Assembly (NCBI GenBank): GCA_029962745.1
Contig: CM057157.1
Span: forward strand, 2,156,835-2,220,834
Direction of reading: 5' to 3'
DNA: 64,000 nt
Source of the DNA: Echinometra lucunter
Lineage: Eukaryota > Echinodermata > Echinoidea > Camarodonta > Echinometridae
A program made the translations under genes and the position numbers. Every line of letters starts with the position of its first letter. Position 1 is the stretch's first letter. The notes beneath the pieces were generated by a model. It had not been told where the DNA came from. It did not search any database and saw nothing but the letters and a program-made list of their open reading frames with translations. This document shows, one piece after another, positions 1-12,000 of the stretch.

Positions 1-164
1 GCTATCGACCACCACATAATTTCCACGGTTAGTTTCCTGCCCACTGCCTAAAATGGAGTATATGGTAGTCCCATCTTTCCGCCAGTAAAGGTTGTTCAGG
101 TCAGAGTCCGATATTTGGATTGGACACCGTAAAGTTGCAGTCTGCCCAAGTAATCGCGTTACAA
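1..164 (-). CDS. Gene B V-type immunoglobulin exon, cut by the window edge
   Basis: Acceptor TTTTTGTTTGGATAG ends at 165. In phase 1 the exon reads LGQTATLRCPIQISDSDLNN followed by LYWRKDGTTIYS, then GNYVVVDS at the window edge. The first Ig cysteine and the Trp of the core are present; the second cysteine lies outside the window. It aligns with gene A's V exon (43895-44173), so gene B is a tandem paralogue transcribed in the same direction, about 8 kb downstream of gene A. Confidence 0.82.
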
Positions 165-190
165 CTATCCAAACAAAAAGCAAACAAACA

Positions 191-240
<50 letters not shown>

Positions 241-822
241 AAAGAGACGATGACAAGGGATAGACATCTCACATTGATAAATTGAATATTAGGTTTATAC
301 TTTTTACTATTTTTCAAACTTTGCAGTTAATAATGGAATACATATTTTTAGGAGCTTTTCTTTTTTTTTTTCTTCAATACAACTAATAGAACATTGGTAA
401 CGACAGTTGACAGTAGGCTTCATATCAATAACTTCCAAATAACATATCTAATGGGAATCATGCTAAAATGATTCGTACATGCAGTTTTTGACAAAGTCAT
501 TTCACACCATTCATTTTATTATACTTTCGGGTATAATAAAAGGCCAGAAATGTGATACAGAGAATAATTTCTCTCTCATGTCATTTTTTTCCCTTTATAA
601 TGTCCTTATCTGACACTAGTTGGTTTGGTGAATCCTACCCCCCCCCTGTCTTTTTGTTTGTCTTTCTGTTTCTGTTCGGCATATATCTCTTCCTCTTTTA
701 CTTCCTGAGGTTTTCACATCCTGCAATTATTCAAAGAACCAAATAAAAAATGAGAAATTATGGGGCTTTCTTTTTGCGCTGTGTATATCTACACCATTGG
801 CATCAATGCGCATGTACATTAC
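165..822 (-). other. Gene B intron 1
   Basis: Bounded by GT at 822-821 and AG at 166-165. Contains a (TA)n run at about 194-237 and otherwise unremarkable AT-rich DNA. No transposon was recognised. Confidence 0.6.
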
Positions 823-907
823 CTTGTGACGCATAAGAGACAGAAGTGCTGATTAACAGAATGAGGACGATCCACAAAGTGCTATATTCCATGGTTTATA
901 ATTTCTC
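823..907 (-). CDS. Gene B first coding exon: signal peptide
   Basis: After acceptor TTCCCTATACAG come 15 UTR bases and an ATG at 892. The peptide MEYSTLWIVLILLISTSVSY continues to Ala-Ser-Gln and the exon ends CAAG|GTAATG in phase 1. UTR length (15), coding length (70) and the final Ala-Ser-Gln match gene A's first coding exon exactly. It is a signal peptide for a secreted or membrane protein. Confidence 0.75.
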
Positions 908-3190
908 CTGTATAGGGAATAAATGAGATCAACTCAAATGTCTAATACAATGGAAGTCCTCAAATAACTAGTACTGAGAGCCCTTGATAAGTCCCACCTC
1001 CCTGATATTTATTTCGAATTACTAAGATGAAAATGAAGTCAAACCAATGACATAAAGAAGAAAACAGTCTAAAAGAACAGATCTCAAGGCAATACTTCAA
1101 TTAAATTGTTACATGCTTTCCATGTGTTTAAAGTGTTGATTTTTTTCTTTCTTTTAGGAGCACATATTGGCTTTGTAATTTAGTGAAAACTTCCATTTTG
1201 TCCTCATTTATTTGCGATATTTTGTTACATACTGATAGTTTTTTGTATACTTCACTGCTATGTGTATGTTGCAAATTGCCCTCATTGTTGCATACCAGTG
1301 GAAGAGGAAAATGACAGATCAATCAACTCAACTGATCAAATTCATCAATGAAAACTTTTGAATCAATTTGTTTCATAGCCCTAGTTTATTCTGTTTATGA
1401 CATTATCATCGAACTTTTCTTTGATCCTGTGGTAGGAAAAAAAAAATGTGAAAAAATGAGAACCCCTTAATACTAGCGACACGCTCATTTGACTCATAAA
1501 AATGACCAATCTCACAAAAGATGATATCTCAATATCAGCGACTATGAACGGAACTCAGAGAGATAAGCCCAAACGCTTAGGACTATCTTTCCATTTCTAT
1601 CTATCGAATTATTGCTTTTATTGTCTGTTCAATCATGCAAATTGTCTCTCTCTCTCTCTCTCTCTTTCTTCTCATTTCCCCCCTTTTTTTAATCTTCTGC
1701 TTGTCTCAGAATTCACAAGTGAAAAGGCACAGGAAAAGTTTAGGAATCTTTTTGTTCTGCTTTTCTCATAATTTGGGCGTAAATAGCTTCTCGATTGAAC
1801 ATAATATTTCCAGAATATGACCAGAATTTTAGTAAAGTTAACATAGTACCTTACGAGAATCAACAGTATTCTCGTCAAATTGACTCTAGAATTCTAGTCA
1901 TTTTCACTAGTTTTGCGTCAATTTTTAGTAGAACAGTACTAGTAGGTTAAAAATGACTATATTTGTTTTAGAGGGTTAGGGTGAGCTTTGCAATTAAGGT
2001 TAGGAGTAGGGTCAGATAGAGGGTAAATGTAGGCTTAAAGTATGGAATTCGGTTCTCGGCGTAATCGCTGTCGGGGCATGTGACTTATAACCAAATCAAA
2101 AACTCTTAGAAAAAAATGATGCTGACTGGAACCTTTACTCCTCCAACATTCTGAACAATTAGAGGTTCTTCAAAGAACCATGAATAGCCTGAAGGTTCTC
2201 TAAAGGGTTCTAAAGAGGACTTTAGAACCATAATGGTTGTACAAGGAACCATTTGGGGTTCTTGAAAAAATAATGAACCCTTTACGGAATCCCTTTTCTA
2301 GAGGCTCTCCTGGCACTTTTTTCCCAGGGTGAATCGTATACATTGTATAAAGGCTATAGGTCAAGCGAGGTTTGTAAATTTATGAAAATGCACATACTGA
2401 CATGATTCAGACATACATATAAGCATGATAAGAACTAAATTAGAATTACTGGGAACGATGTGGCAACCGATTTCAAAGCTAACATCATCAACATCTAGAA
2501 TTGTATTTTTGAATCATAGTGTTTTAAAATCATGCCAATACCATGCAAAATCTGCATGCCATTCGCCGATATACTGGTCGATCCTTCCCACTATTATGTT
2601 TATTTCACTACTCTGTCAAATGATTCTGTTTTCTTTATGTTTGTCATACTGTGTGGGGTTACGGTATTATGTTTCCCTTGCACATGTATTCTACTTTTTT
2701 GAATGAAGAAATGACATCAACACAGTGTAGATAGCTTGCGTCTCCCATGCACCCGTCATTATAGCAGAGAAGCATGCATCTAAATGCGCGAATATTATAC
2801 AAGGGAATGAAAGCATGATGACTTACCAGCAGGAGCCTACTATAGCAATCGCTCATATATCATCAGTAGCACACAATGTATGTTGGAATGGTTCTTCAGA
2901 CGAGGAAGGAAGTTCAGGTAGTAGTTCACAGTAGAATCTCATAGTACTGAAACCATGAAGATAATTTAGGAATCTGATATTCAACATGGCGGTGAGCCTG
3001 TTCATACGAATACGTTTCCATAGCACTCATCACTGCTCATAGTCATCTGAGGTGCGAATGATGCAGCATCATAATTATGGAGGACGGGGATTCCCCGAGC
3101 CTGTTAGCCTTCTCATCAACACGATGTTCTCCTTGTCTGCCAGACTGGTATTCATATGCCTTTAGAGGGAAAGTTGCTTAAGCCGTCTAG
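908..3190. other. Intergenic DNA with an AGAACC-rich repeat
   Basis: No exon recognised. A CT-rich run sits at about 1640-1690. At 2160-2285 there are repeated self-complementary AGGTTCT and AGAACC motifs (for example GGTTCTTCAAAGAACC), probably the remains of a palindromic repeat. The rest is featureless. Confidence 0.4.
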
Positions 3191-3198
3191 GGTAAAGT

Positions 3199-3384
3199 TG
3201 ATAATAATAATAAGAAGAACAACAGCTATTATAATAATAATAATGATGATAATGATGATAACAATAATAATAATGATAATAATAATAATAATAATAATAA
3301 CAATAATAACAATAATAATGATAATGATAATAATAAAATGATAATAATAATAATAATAGTAATAATAATAATAATGATAATAAC

Positions 3385-3447
<63 letters not shown>

Positions 3448-3474
3448 AACAATTATGATGATAATAATAATAAC

Positions 3475-3518
<44 letters not shown>

Positions 3519-3540
3519 TAATAATAATAATAATAATATG
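3199..3540. repeat. (AAT)n trinucleotide microsatellite
   Basis: About 340 bp of AAT/ATA units with interspersed AAC and ATG variants. Long open frames here on both strands are poly-Ile or poly-Tyr artefacts of the repeat. Confidence 0.95.
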
Positions 3541-3749
3541 CAATCTCCGAGTATCTCTCTTTTCCATTCCCATGTGAGAGGCTAGGCGAATGACGGAAGA
3601 AAATTGCTACATACGGTGACATACTAACCGATTTTTACTGCTGCCGTAAACGCCAATTTTATAGAGTCAACCAATGATTCGCTCCTCAATCACCTTATGG
3701 CAACGTTTATTTCGTACACCCCTAATTCATTCAGCCTATTTAAAATGTT

Positions 3750-3910
3750 ATCAAACTGTTAGAGCGGTTGTTTAGAAATCATGAGGTTGTTTATATTAAC
3801 CTACCAATTTGTATGTAAAACAGATCGGGATCTTTTCAAACAGCTGTTGGTAGGTTCATTATTTCAAACAACCCAATTATTTTTAAAACTATTCTAACGG
3901 TGTTTGTATG
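3750..3910. mobile_element. Small palindromic MITE-like element
   Basis: CAAACTGTTAGAGCGGTT on the left is matched in inverted orientation by CTATTCTAACGGTGTTTG on the right, and the interior AACCTACCAA pairs with TTGGTAGGTT. About 156 bp; no clear target duplication. Confidence 0.45.
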
Positions 3911-5480
3911 CCTCACTGTCTACATAGTTGCACTTTTCATTTCATTTCATTGTATTTATTTATTTTATCACAGTATACTCACTTCAGCCTTCCACCTATT
4001 CTTCAGTAAGTCCGTGTGGTGACTTATGGCTTTAATAATGTATTTAATAAATGATACGTCACAATAGGCCTCTGCTAGTCAATTTGAACGATCCTATCAT
4101 GTCAACAGCGAACCTAGATAAGTTCATTTTTGTTAATTTTGTTGATGTTGTTGTTGTTGAATTGTAATGTAATCATAAGAAGTCTAAGAACAATTTCAGA
4201 TTTGTTGCCCAATGAATAACCTTGAGAGATTTGCATAATTTGCATAGATATAAAAGTGACCGATGGTTTACAGATTAAAAAGCATAACACAACTCTACGT
4301 AGGGGAAAGTCAGGTAAGATGAGCCAGTTTTTTGCATTTTAGCTCGTCACTACTAATAGATACACTGTGTACTGCAGTTATGAGTTCAATATAGTACAAC
4401 TGCCAATTTCTCCTTTCTTCTATTCACTTGCGAATCAACTCATTTTATATGTCTGGTAGACTGCCCCCCCCCCCCTCGAAATCACTTTGATCAATGTAAC
4501 CCAGTCATGTATTATGTTGACCATAATATATCAAAGGTCATGTATGGCTGCATGTTCACTAATATTCAAATGGAAACGATACCCGTCGGTTACTAATTAC
4601 TAGCCACCGATGACTTCAGGTCACCTGTTTGATCTAAACAATAACGCTGGGTCAATTCGACCCAAGATGTACCCCCCCCCCCCCATAAAGAAAAAAATAA
4701 GGGGAAAATGGGGGATACTACTTTAGATTAGTGTGTATATATATATATACAATTATTCGTAAGTAAGTTCTGCTTCAGAATGGAAGTAGGCAATAAATTA
4801 ACAAATTCCGTGAAACTAAAAAGTTTGTAAATTTTTGTAACTTTTGTCTCACCGAATTTGTTCATTCATGATCTACTTTGATTTTATAAATATATATCAA
4901 TGTATGTAGCGCATTGCGTTGCTATGCTGCTTTGAAATAAATTAAATGTCATCAGTTCCTGATGAAGCCCTATCAATTCATATCACTGAAGTTCAATAAA
5001 ATAAAATACACACAATACATGTTTACAAAAGGTCATTTATTGTGAACTCGTGAAGGAAGCAAAATTCTAAGAGAAAATTTGTGTGCAATTTGCATCGTGA
5101 AACAAAAGAATCTTTTGCCCATGTTATGTTAAATTGCCCCAAGGTAATACTTTTCTGGAAACGCATTGAACAATTTATTCTTTATGAGTTTGAATTTTAA
5201 AAAAAACTTGATGCTAGGTATAGATTCTCACTGTTAAAATCATAAGGATATTCAATGAATTATTATTTACGCTCAATACACAATGTATGAAATGCACATG
5301 CTGAATTATTTACAAGGAAAAACACATAGTTTCTCAATATGACACATTTTCAAATATACATTTAGATTTTAGAAAAAAAAAAATTCTTAATCAAATGCTT
5401 TTCAAAGTTTCAATCCATATTTGCCATTGATTTTTTTTTCTTAAACGTCAAAGGAATTTGTTTCTATGAATCCTTATGAA
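3911..5480. other. Intergenic DNA, nothing recognised
   Basis: AT-rich with poly-C runs near 4464 and 4672 and a short (TA)n at 4736. No exon, RNA gene or delimited transposon seen. Confidence 0.4.
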
Positions 5481-5497
5481 TTATGTATGTATGTGTT

Positions 5498-5520
5498 TGT
5501 GTATGTGTGTGTGTGTGTGT

Positions 5521-5584
<64 letters not shown>
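5498..5584. repeat. (TG)n-(TA)n compound microsatellite
   Basis: TG repeats run into a long TA tract. The open frame crossing it (to 5923) is about a quarter repeat, and I see no protein similarity in its remainder. Confidence 0.95.
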
Positions 5585-5589
<5 letters not shown>

Positions 5590-5984
5590 CATTGATGATT
5601 CTTGCTGGTGTGAAGTTATAATTAAAAAACATCTATTTGAAACCTTTTACATTTTAATAAGCGTCCAAACAAAATTACGCAGGTACCTGACCACAGTGGA
5701 GCTATCAAGGGTTTACCACAATCCAGGCAGAGATACTAATCATATTCTGTACAGTATATCATCATCTTTATACTCTGCAGCAAAATGCCTTGACATTTAC
5801 AAATACAGCCTAAATGTCAAAATACATGATCATTTACTTTACACAGTACTTACAAATACAGCATTCAAAATGAGACAAGAACTTTGCAAAACTAAAGCCA
5901 CTATGAACGGCAGAGGAATATAGAATTGGGTTTCCAATTATCCATTAACATCCTACTGATATCGTAAACGTCTAATACATAATA

Positions 5985-6438
5985 AACACAACAAAAAAGT
6001 AACTTCCCCTAATTAAAAATAGCATAACTTTTTAACAAAAAGTTTTGAGCAAAATAATTTGGCATGAGTATTTCTACAATTATTGACTAACTTCTGCGTG
6101 AAAATGAGATTGATCTGTCAGGTCGTGCATGAGTAAGCAAAAATGCCACTTCTGAAAAGTCACAAGAGTCATTCCTGGGGGGGGGGGATCGGTGAAACAT
6201 AACTGGTGAATTTCTTTTCTTCCATTGTTTGACCCCGTCACGCCTGTCACTGACACTTTTCATATTTATCTCAGTTGAGTGAACACAATTTTTGGGTAAA
6301 AATAGTGATGTTCCGCCCTCCAAAAAATACAAAATCAATTCAGTTTATGGAAAGAATTGGCATCAACCAATGCATGAGTCAGCACATATGTGAAAATACC
6401 GGGTAGTCGTTAAAGGGGAGTTACATTTTTGTTGTGTT
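5985..6438. mobile_element. TA-flanked MITE, family 1 (Tc1/mariner-like size and target)
   Basis: AACACAACAAAAAAGTAAC at the left is answered by GTTACATTTTTGTTGTGTT at the right, with TA on both outer sides. The 454-bp interior is non-coding. A related, rearranged copy with long inverted arms lies at 50521-51203. Confidence 0.65.
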
Positions 6439-7449
6439 TAGATTACAAATAAAATGAACAAAATAACGAAACTCCTGGCTGATATAATTACTCATAAGCA
6501 TATACATAATACAAATAATCTACCGACCCTATCACCGGGTCATGCATCATTCAAAATGCCATTACAGTTTGTATCATAACATACACTGAAAATAAACTGA
6601 AAATATCGTATCGTAGAAAAAAATTACAATCTGGTAAATCATTTCCTGAATATATTTTTTTTTTTATAAATGCAAGATATCCATATAATCATCAAACAAA
6701 AGCCCAGCTAATTGGAGATTTTCCATGTCTGTCAGTCTGTATAAGTATATCAGTGATCTTTACTCTAATAATTGGATGGTAAAGGTCTGAACATTTCTTT
6801 ATTTTCTCTCAAACTTTAACAAATATTCTATTTTCAAAGTTAGGTTAATGTTCCCTCAAAAGTTTTTTTTTTGTGTTGTTTTTTTTTTAAAGATGCATTC
6901 ATATAGGTTTCTGTTTACCAGGGACTGCAAAGCTCTAAAGGCATGTACATGTATACCACTGAGTGAATATAAAAACGACCTAAGTCCATGGGAGGTAATT
7001 TAGAGTAAAAAAAATAAATAAAATATTTTTTTAATTTATCCAATAACATTATATTTGACTATGATACATAAGACAACATCGTAAATACAAATTTATTATA
7101 ATTAAGCTTTACGTTATTTATGGGCGATTCCTTTTGTTTGATGGACTTGGGTCGTTTTTAGAATCATATGGACTTGGGTGAGTCTTTGAATAATATGGAG
7201 AGTAGGCTACTATAGTAATAGGTCTTCTAAAAAGAATACTTAAGAGAGTTGTGTCATATATTACATGGGACAATGTTCCTCATCTCCTAGCATGCTAGTT
7301 TATTGGATAGCATGTGTGTGGGTGTGGGTTTGTGGGTGGTGTGTATGTGTGTATAACTTTTGGATGCCAAGGGTGGGGGACAGAGGCGTCGATCCATTTT
7401 TAAGATGGGGACGGGGGGCAAGACGACCAAGCCGAGATTAATCCTTGGC

Positions 7450-7729
7450 CAGGCCCGTACGCAGAATTTGTTTTCGGGGGGGGGGGGGGCTGGGGGCAAC
7501 ACGCATAAGATTTTTCAAAGAAACTTAAAAGCGAGGGAGGGAAGCAACCAAGCTTTTGATTAGGGCACTTTTTTTCATTTTTGAACTTAAATTGAAGGAT
7601 TTGATGCACATCTACGATGGATTTTGTGAAAATTTTCAAGAAAGAAATTTTAGTTTTCAGAAATTGTGGGGGGGGGGGGGGGGGGGCGGTAATTGCTCTC
7701 TCCCTGATTCTCCGCTGCGTGCGGCCATG
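7450..7729. mobile_element. Probable hAT-type MITE with poly-G tracts
   Basis: CAGGCCCGTACGCAG on the left pairs with CTGCGTGCGGCCATG on the right, a common hAT-style terminus. Poly-G runs follow both ends. The 8-bp flanks agree only partly (TCCTTGGC and CCTTCAGC), so the limits are uncertain. Confidence 0.4.
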
Positions 7730-7752
7730 CCTTCAGCTACATGTTTATAGAC

Positions 7753-7791
<39 letters not shown>

Positions 7792-8276
7792 CCCGAAGCA
7801 TTTTGAATTTGGGGGAAGATTATGAACCACCAGGGTTTTTTTTAATTTTGCGAGATAGTGAAGCGAGCGAGCAAAAAGTAACAAATATCAAATTTCTGGA
7901 TACGATCAGTAGTATAATTATATTATCACAATGCAATATGGTTACCTCAGATTTAGTTCAGAAATTATTGGGGAGAACCCCCGGAATCGACGCCCGGAAG
8001 ATTCCAGTTGTTCAGGTTATCCAAAAAGAAATGTGTTATACATGTATAGTACTTAGTTTTGCAAGTTTTTTTTTCTGTTGGCATAACACATCTACATGCC
8101 CCCCCCCCCCTCAACATTTAGCATCTGCACGCACACCCACACAACCACACACCCCCACACACCCCACGTGCGCGGGTGAACATTATCTTTTTACTCTGGC
8201 ATGTACTGCGCATATATGCAAAAATACACACATAACTGTGAGGCTAGACAAGGAGTGATGAGAGAGGGCGCTGTAA

Positions 8277-8329
8277 TATGAATGTAAGAATGACCCCAGT
8301 CCTGGACTTGGGTCATTCTTACATTCATA
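8277..8329. repeat. 53-bp near-perfect palindrome
   Basis: TATGAATGTAAGAATGACC is followed by a short centre around CAGTCCTGGACT and then the reverse complement. It could form a stable hairpin and lies inside element E1. Confidence 0.85.
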
Positions 8330-8940
8330 CTAAGATTTCACTCCTTTATTTTCAATGATTTTAGGCACTTCCGGAATGAATTAGGTTTATCCTTTATACA
8401 CAAGATGAGCCCATGTATAAGCATCAATTTCCCATGTTTAACTCAAATTGGCCTAAAATTGGACATGGGTCGTTTTTATATTAAGATACACAAATACATT
8501 CTGCAGCTTTATATTCACTTTTCATTCGAAATTTGCTTAACGTAACATGACGAGGCATGTCCCGTTACTTATTCAGCATGGTGCTAATAATTACATTTGT
8601 ATGAAACCTTAGATCAATGATATACGAAATTCCATGTTACCAGTAAATGAACACTAAAATTTTAACTTTGTAACAACGACAGTAAAACAGAGCGGTGAGT
8701 ATAATAAACCCTGTAATAGGGAAGTATAGAATTTTATACAGAAATATCGTCAGACCAGTTCATATGTACGGGACACATCAAGAAAGATAGTAATGACTGA
8801 ATTTACTAGGCGCCGTTTTTGTCGATGACATTCAGTTCAAGTCATATTCTTGGAACTGTCTTACACGGTCTTCTTCTTGCAGTAAAGTCATGTTTCAAGA
8901 TGATGAAACAGTGATCAGATCTGGTTTTCTTTTCTTTTTA

Positions 8941-9051
8941 CTATCTCTGAATGTTGTCTTCAAGAAGTTTTGCTGTACACTGGGTTTCCGGAATATCTCC
9001 GTGTTCTTCCTGTTCTTGTTGACTTGCTACTAAACGGTCTGCATCTGGACA
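8941..9051 (-). CDS. Gene A terminal coding exon
   Basis: After a strong acceptor (TTTTTTACAG) the frame reads [20 protein letters not shown] and runs to QRstop at 8941-8943: 36 residues, hydrophilic, Gln/Glu-rich. The 3' UTR continues to lower coordinates; an AATAAA reads on the minus strand near 8345-8350, inside the transposon at 6971-8477, but I cannot say that it is used. The junction to exon 11 spans a 7.9 kb intron containing a LINE. Confidence 0.5.
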   Translation of the reverse strand, partial: CPDADRLVASQQEQEEHGDIPETQCTAKLLEDNIQR

Positions 9052-12000
9052 CTGTAAAAAAGAGGAACTATTTTTGTCAGTTAAAGGAAGATGCAAATAG
9101 TCTTTCAAATGAAATATTGTGGAAAGGGGCATAAACATGATAAAAATGGAAGATAATATTTAAAGGATATTGGTTTGAGGAGAAGAAAAAGGTTGAGATC
9201 AGCATCACGGCAAGTTCAGATCAACATCAATGCTTAATGCCACATTGGAATTATCCTTGGTTTGCTGAGAAAACTTTGATGTGTCTGGTTTTTTTTTCAA
9301 TTTGCAATTTAGTTCCTTATACTATTAATTATTTCAAGGCTACCATCATTGATTTTGTGTTATTTGTATAGAAGGGTATAAAATGCGACGTGTACACTGT
9401 GAAAAATATTGGGTAAATTTTAACCAGCACGAGGGTAATTATATGTCCAACCAACATTGGGCAATACTTGTATCCACTGTGGGAAGCATATGGTCCAATT
9501 AGGGTAAAAATATAGACCAGTAATTACTTTACAATGGGCAAAATTTCTATTATTTTGGATAAAAAAGAAATGCCAAAGAAATGACCAAAGTTGGTTGGAC
9601 ACTTCATAACCCTCATGGCACATCTTACCCAATATTTTAAGAGTGTATGTGCGAGTTATGTGACTCAGTGTGAGAGAGTTTTTTGTGTGTTATACATGGG
9701 GGACAGCTTGTTCATCCTTGAACTCACTCTTGCTTCATCTTACTTTTTTATCATTAATCTGTAAACATGCAATGATATACAATGTGATCTCCTTTGCCGT
9801 TCATCTTTGTCTTTTACCTTTTACTTGTTATCATAATTTATGTACACAATATTCTTTCATAAGATTTATTGCTTTTAATATTTTTTTTTACATGTATGTT
9901 ATTGCCAATATTGTAAATTGCACATAATTCAGCATTCTGGCTACATGTTATTTCAAGTTGAAGTGCAATTTTATATCTGCTGCATAATATGTGTTCAATC
10001 AAACAACTATAGAGGTATTCTGTTTGTAATGACTAGAAAAGGTGGATTTAAAGAAGTTCATGGATAAATACCGAGCAGTTTTGGGGGAAAAAATACATGT
10101 AATATTTATAATGTAAATGAAGGATGCATCAAAGGTCTAATTTGAATACAGATGGTGATGTTTTTATTCATATTCTTGTTTATGGTGAACTACATAAACA
10201 AAGTTGAATCAGAAGTTTGTTTTAATTTGACAATGATTCAGTTACAAAACAAAGGAACCATTAAAGTTAGGATATGCTTGATTGGATCATAAAAGCAGGC
10301 TCCTTATATGAGTGTCACAATGTGAGTGCATTCTCTTTCATCCTGCTTTCTCATGATCCTGTTGAGTTCAATAGACAAAGAATGTAGGAGGCATGTAAGT
10401 TGAATGGGGTTTGTAGCCAAGCAATTTAGGCACAAATAGTAAACTAAATGGGGTTCTCTAATTAAGGCTGAGGTCACAAAAGTCAGCGGCGACAGCCTGC
10501 TAGGGCGCAGCTGGAATTTAGGCATCGTGCAACGATTTCGAGCGGACTCTAAAGCCTCAGCGATGCCCGACCGATGTCCTGTCAATTTCCCATAGGTTGC
10601 CGATCGATTTAGGTCTAAAAGTTGGCGAAATCGGCGGATATTCTCCGCGCGGCGTCCGAGCAGTGACCGAATGATGACCCACCGGTTCCCCCCTTGATCT
10701 CCCAACTGCCAACGGCCGATTTATAAGAAATCGCCCAGCGTCCGACTGGTGATCGCCGGGGAATCTGCGGGTGTCCGGAATGTGTACCGCTGGGGCCCGC
10801 CGGTCTTCTCCTGAAATTTCCCAGGAACGATCCGAGTATATATAAGATTGCCTTTTTGGATAACAACAACAACGCTTTTGCACTGCATCTGACTGGTCAA
10901 CGAGGTCTACTGTGCCGTTGATTCCATCTCAACGACCACGACAGCGAGATCCACAAGCCCACAGGCTGAGCAGAGGAAGTGGGTAATCAAGCAGGCGTCG
11001 CCCAGACGGTCTATTTTAAACTAGCCCACCGGAGACCGACCGATGTCCTAGCGTGCATGACCTGTCGAAAACTTTCAAACAATGTACCACCTGTCAAACA
11101 AAATACTGGTCCCTACAGAAATATTTGATTGATAAAGTATTACTAAGTGCTCATGGAGAGGCTCATTCAGAAGAATTTTTGAACTGTGCTAGAGCTAGAC
11201 CGGGTGTCTCCAAAAAATGTACTGCATTTTATAAGCACTTTGCTTTCGAAAAGTATTTATACATCATTTAAGTTTCATTCTATGCCATTTTATTTCAATT
11301 TTTGCAACCGATTAGAGTTGTGTCAAGAATTTCCTTTATCAGTGTTCTTGTAACATATTACAACGATTGAGGAAAATCTAAGGACACCAAATGATGCATT
11401 TAAACAAAAGAAACATGCCACAAAACATGTGTTAAAAAGGCAATAAGGACATAGATGATCTTTGTAGTTTTCCTCTCAGAAAGAAGATACTTTAAAAATA
11501 ATATTTAAAAATTATTCAATTCAATTCAATTCAAGTTTATTCAATACTTTCATTTTAAAAAAGGACACTTACAAAGACAAACAGATACAAATATCAAAAT
11601 ACTGCATAAATAAGTGACAATATAGGAGAGAATAAGCAAGGTGACAATAAAAAGTAGACATGTAAAGGTATAATAATGAAAGGTACAATAATGAAAGTAT
11701 TCGGAGAAGACAGAAAGGCAGAGCCTTATATAAAAGTCTATCTCCAGTGTCTGAATTAAAAATTGTGAAAAAGTACATTATTCGAAACATAATTATTGAT
11801 GGCATAGAGAGAGGAAAAAAGATGAGAATTTAGTGCGTGAAACGCACATGTACACACAATACATTCATACTTATTATAACCACCCCCCTAACCTCCCCAA
11901 ACACACATACACACACACACACGCCCCCTCACACACACATATCAAAAATAAAACTATTGCACATTTGAGTACTGATGTAATAAGTACAATTTCATTTTTC

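Larger units (their letters stand above)
6971..8477. mobile_element. Element E1: 1.5 kb, 4-bp ATAT duplication, repeated internal motif
   Basis: Ends are AAAAACGACCTAAGTCC and, inverted, GGACATGGGTCGTTTTT. ATAT flanks both sides (6967-6970 and 8478-8481). The motif GGACTTGGGTCGTTTTTA recurs near 7143, partly at 7172 and in a palindrome at 8277-8329. There is no transposase. It contains a probable nested hAT fragment (7450-7729) and a (TA)n run at 7755-7789. Confidence 0.55.

Noticed and set aside
3152..3622. Long open frames of Tyr, Ile or Leu runs
   Set aside because: They are translations of the AAT microsatellite on both strands, not genes.
5483..5923. 146-codon plus-strand frame
   Set aside because: Starts in a TG/TA microsatellite; the remaining 110 residues show no motif, signal or splice context.
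10304..10883. Three overlapping minus-strand frames in the GC-rich block
   Set aside because: Openness in several registers is expected from low stop-codon frequency in GC-rich DNA; no recognisable domain.
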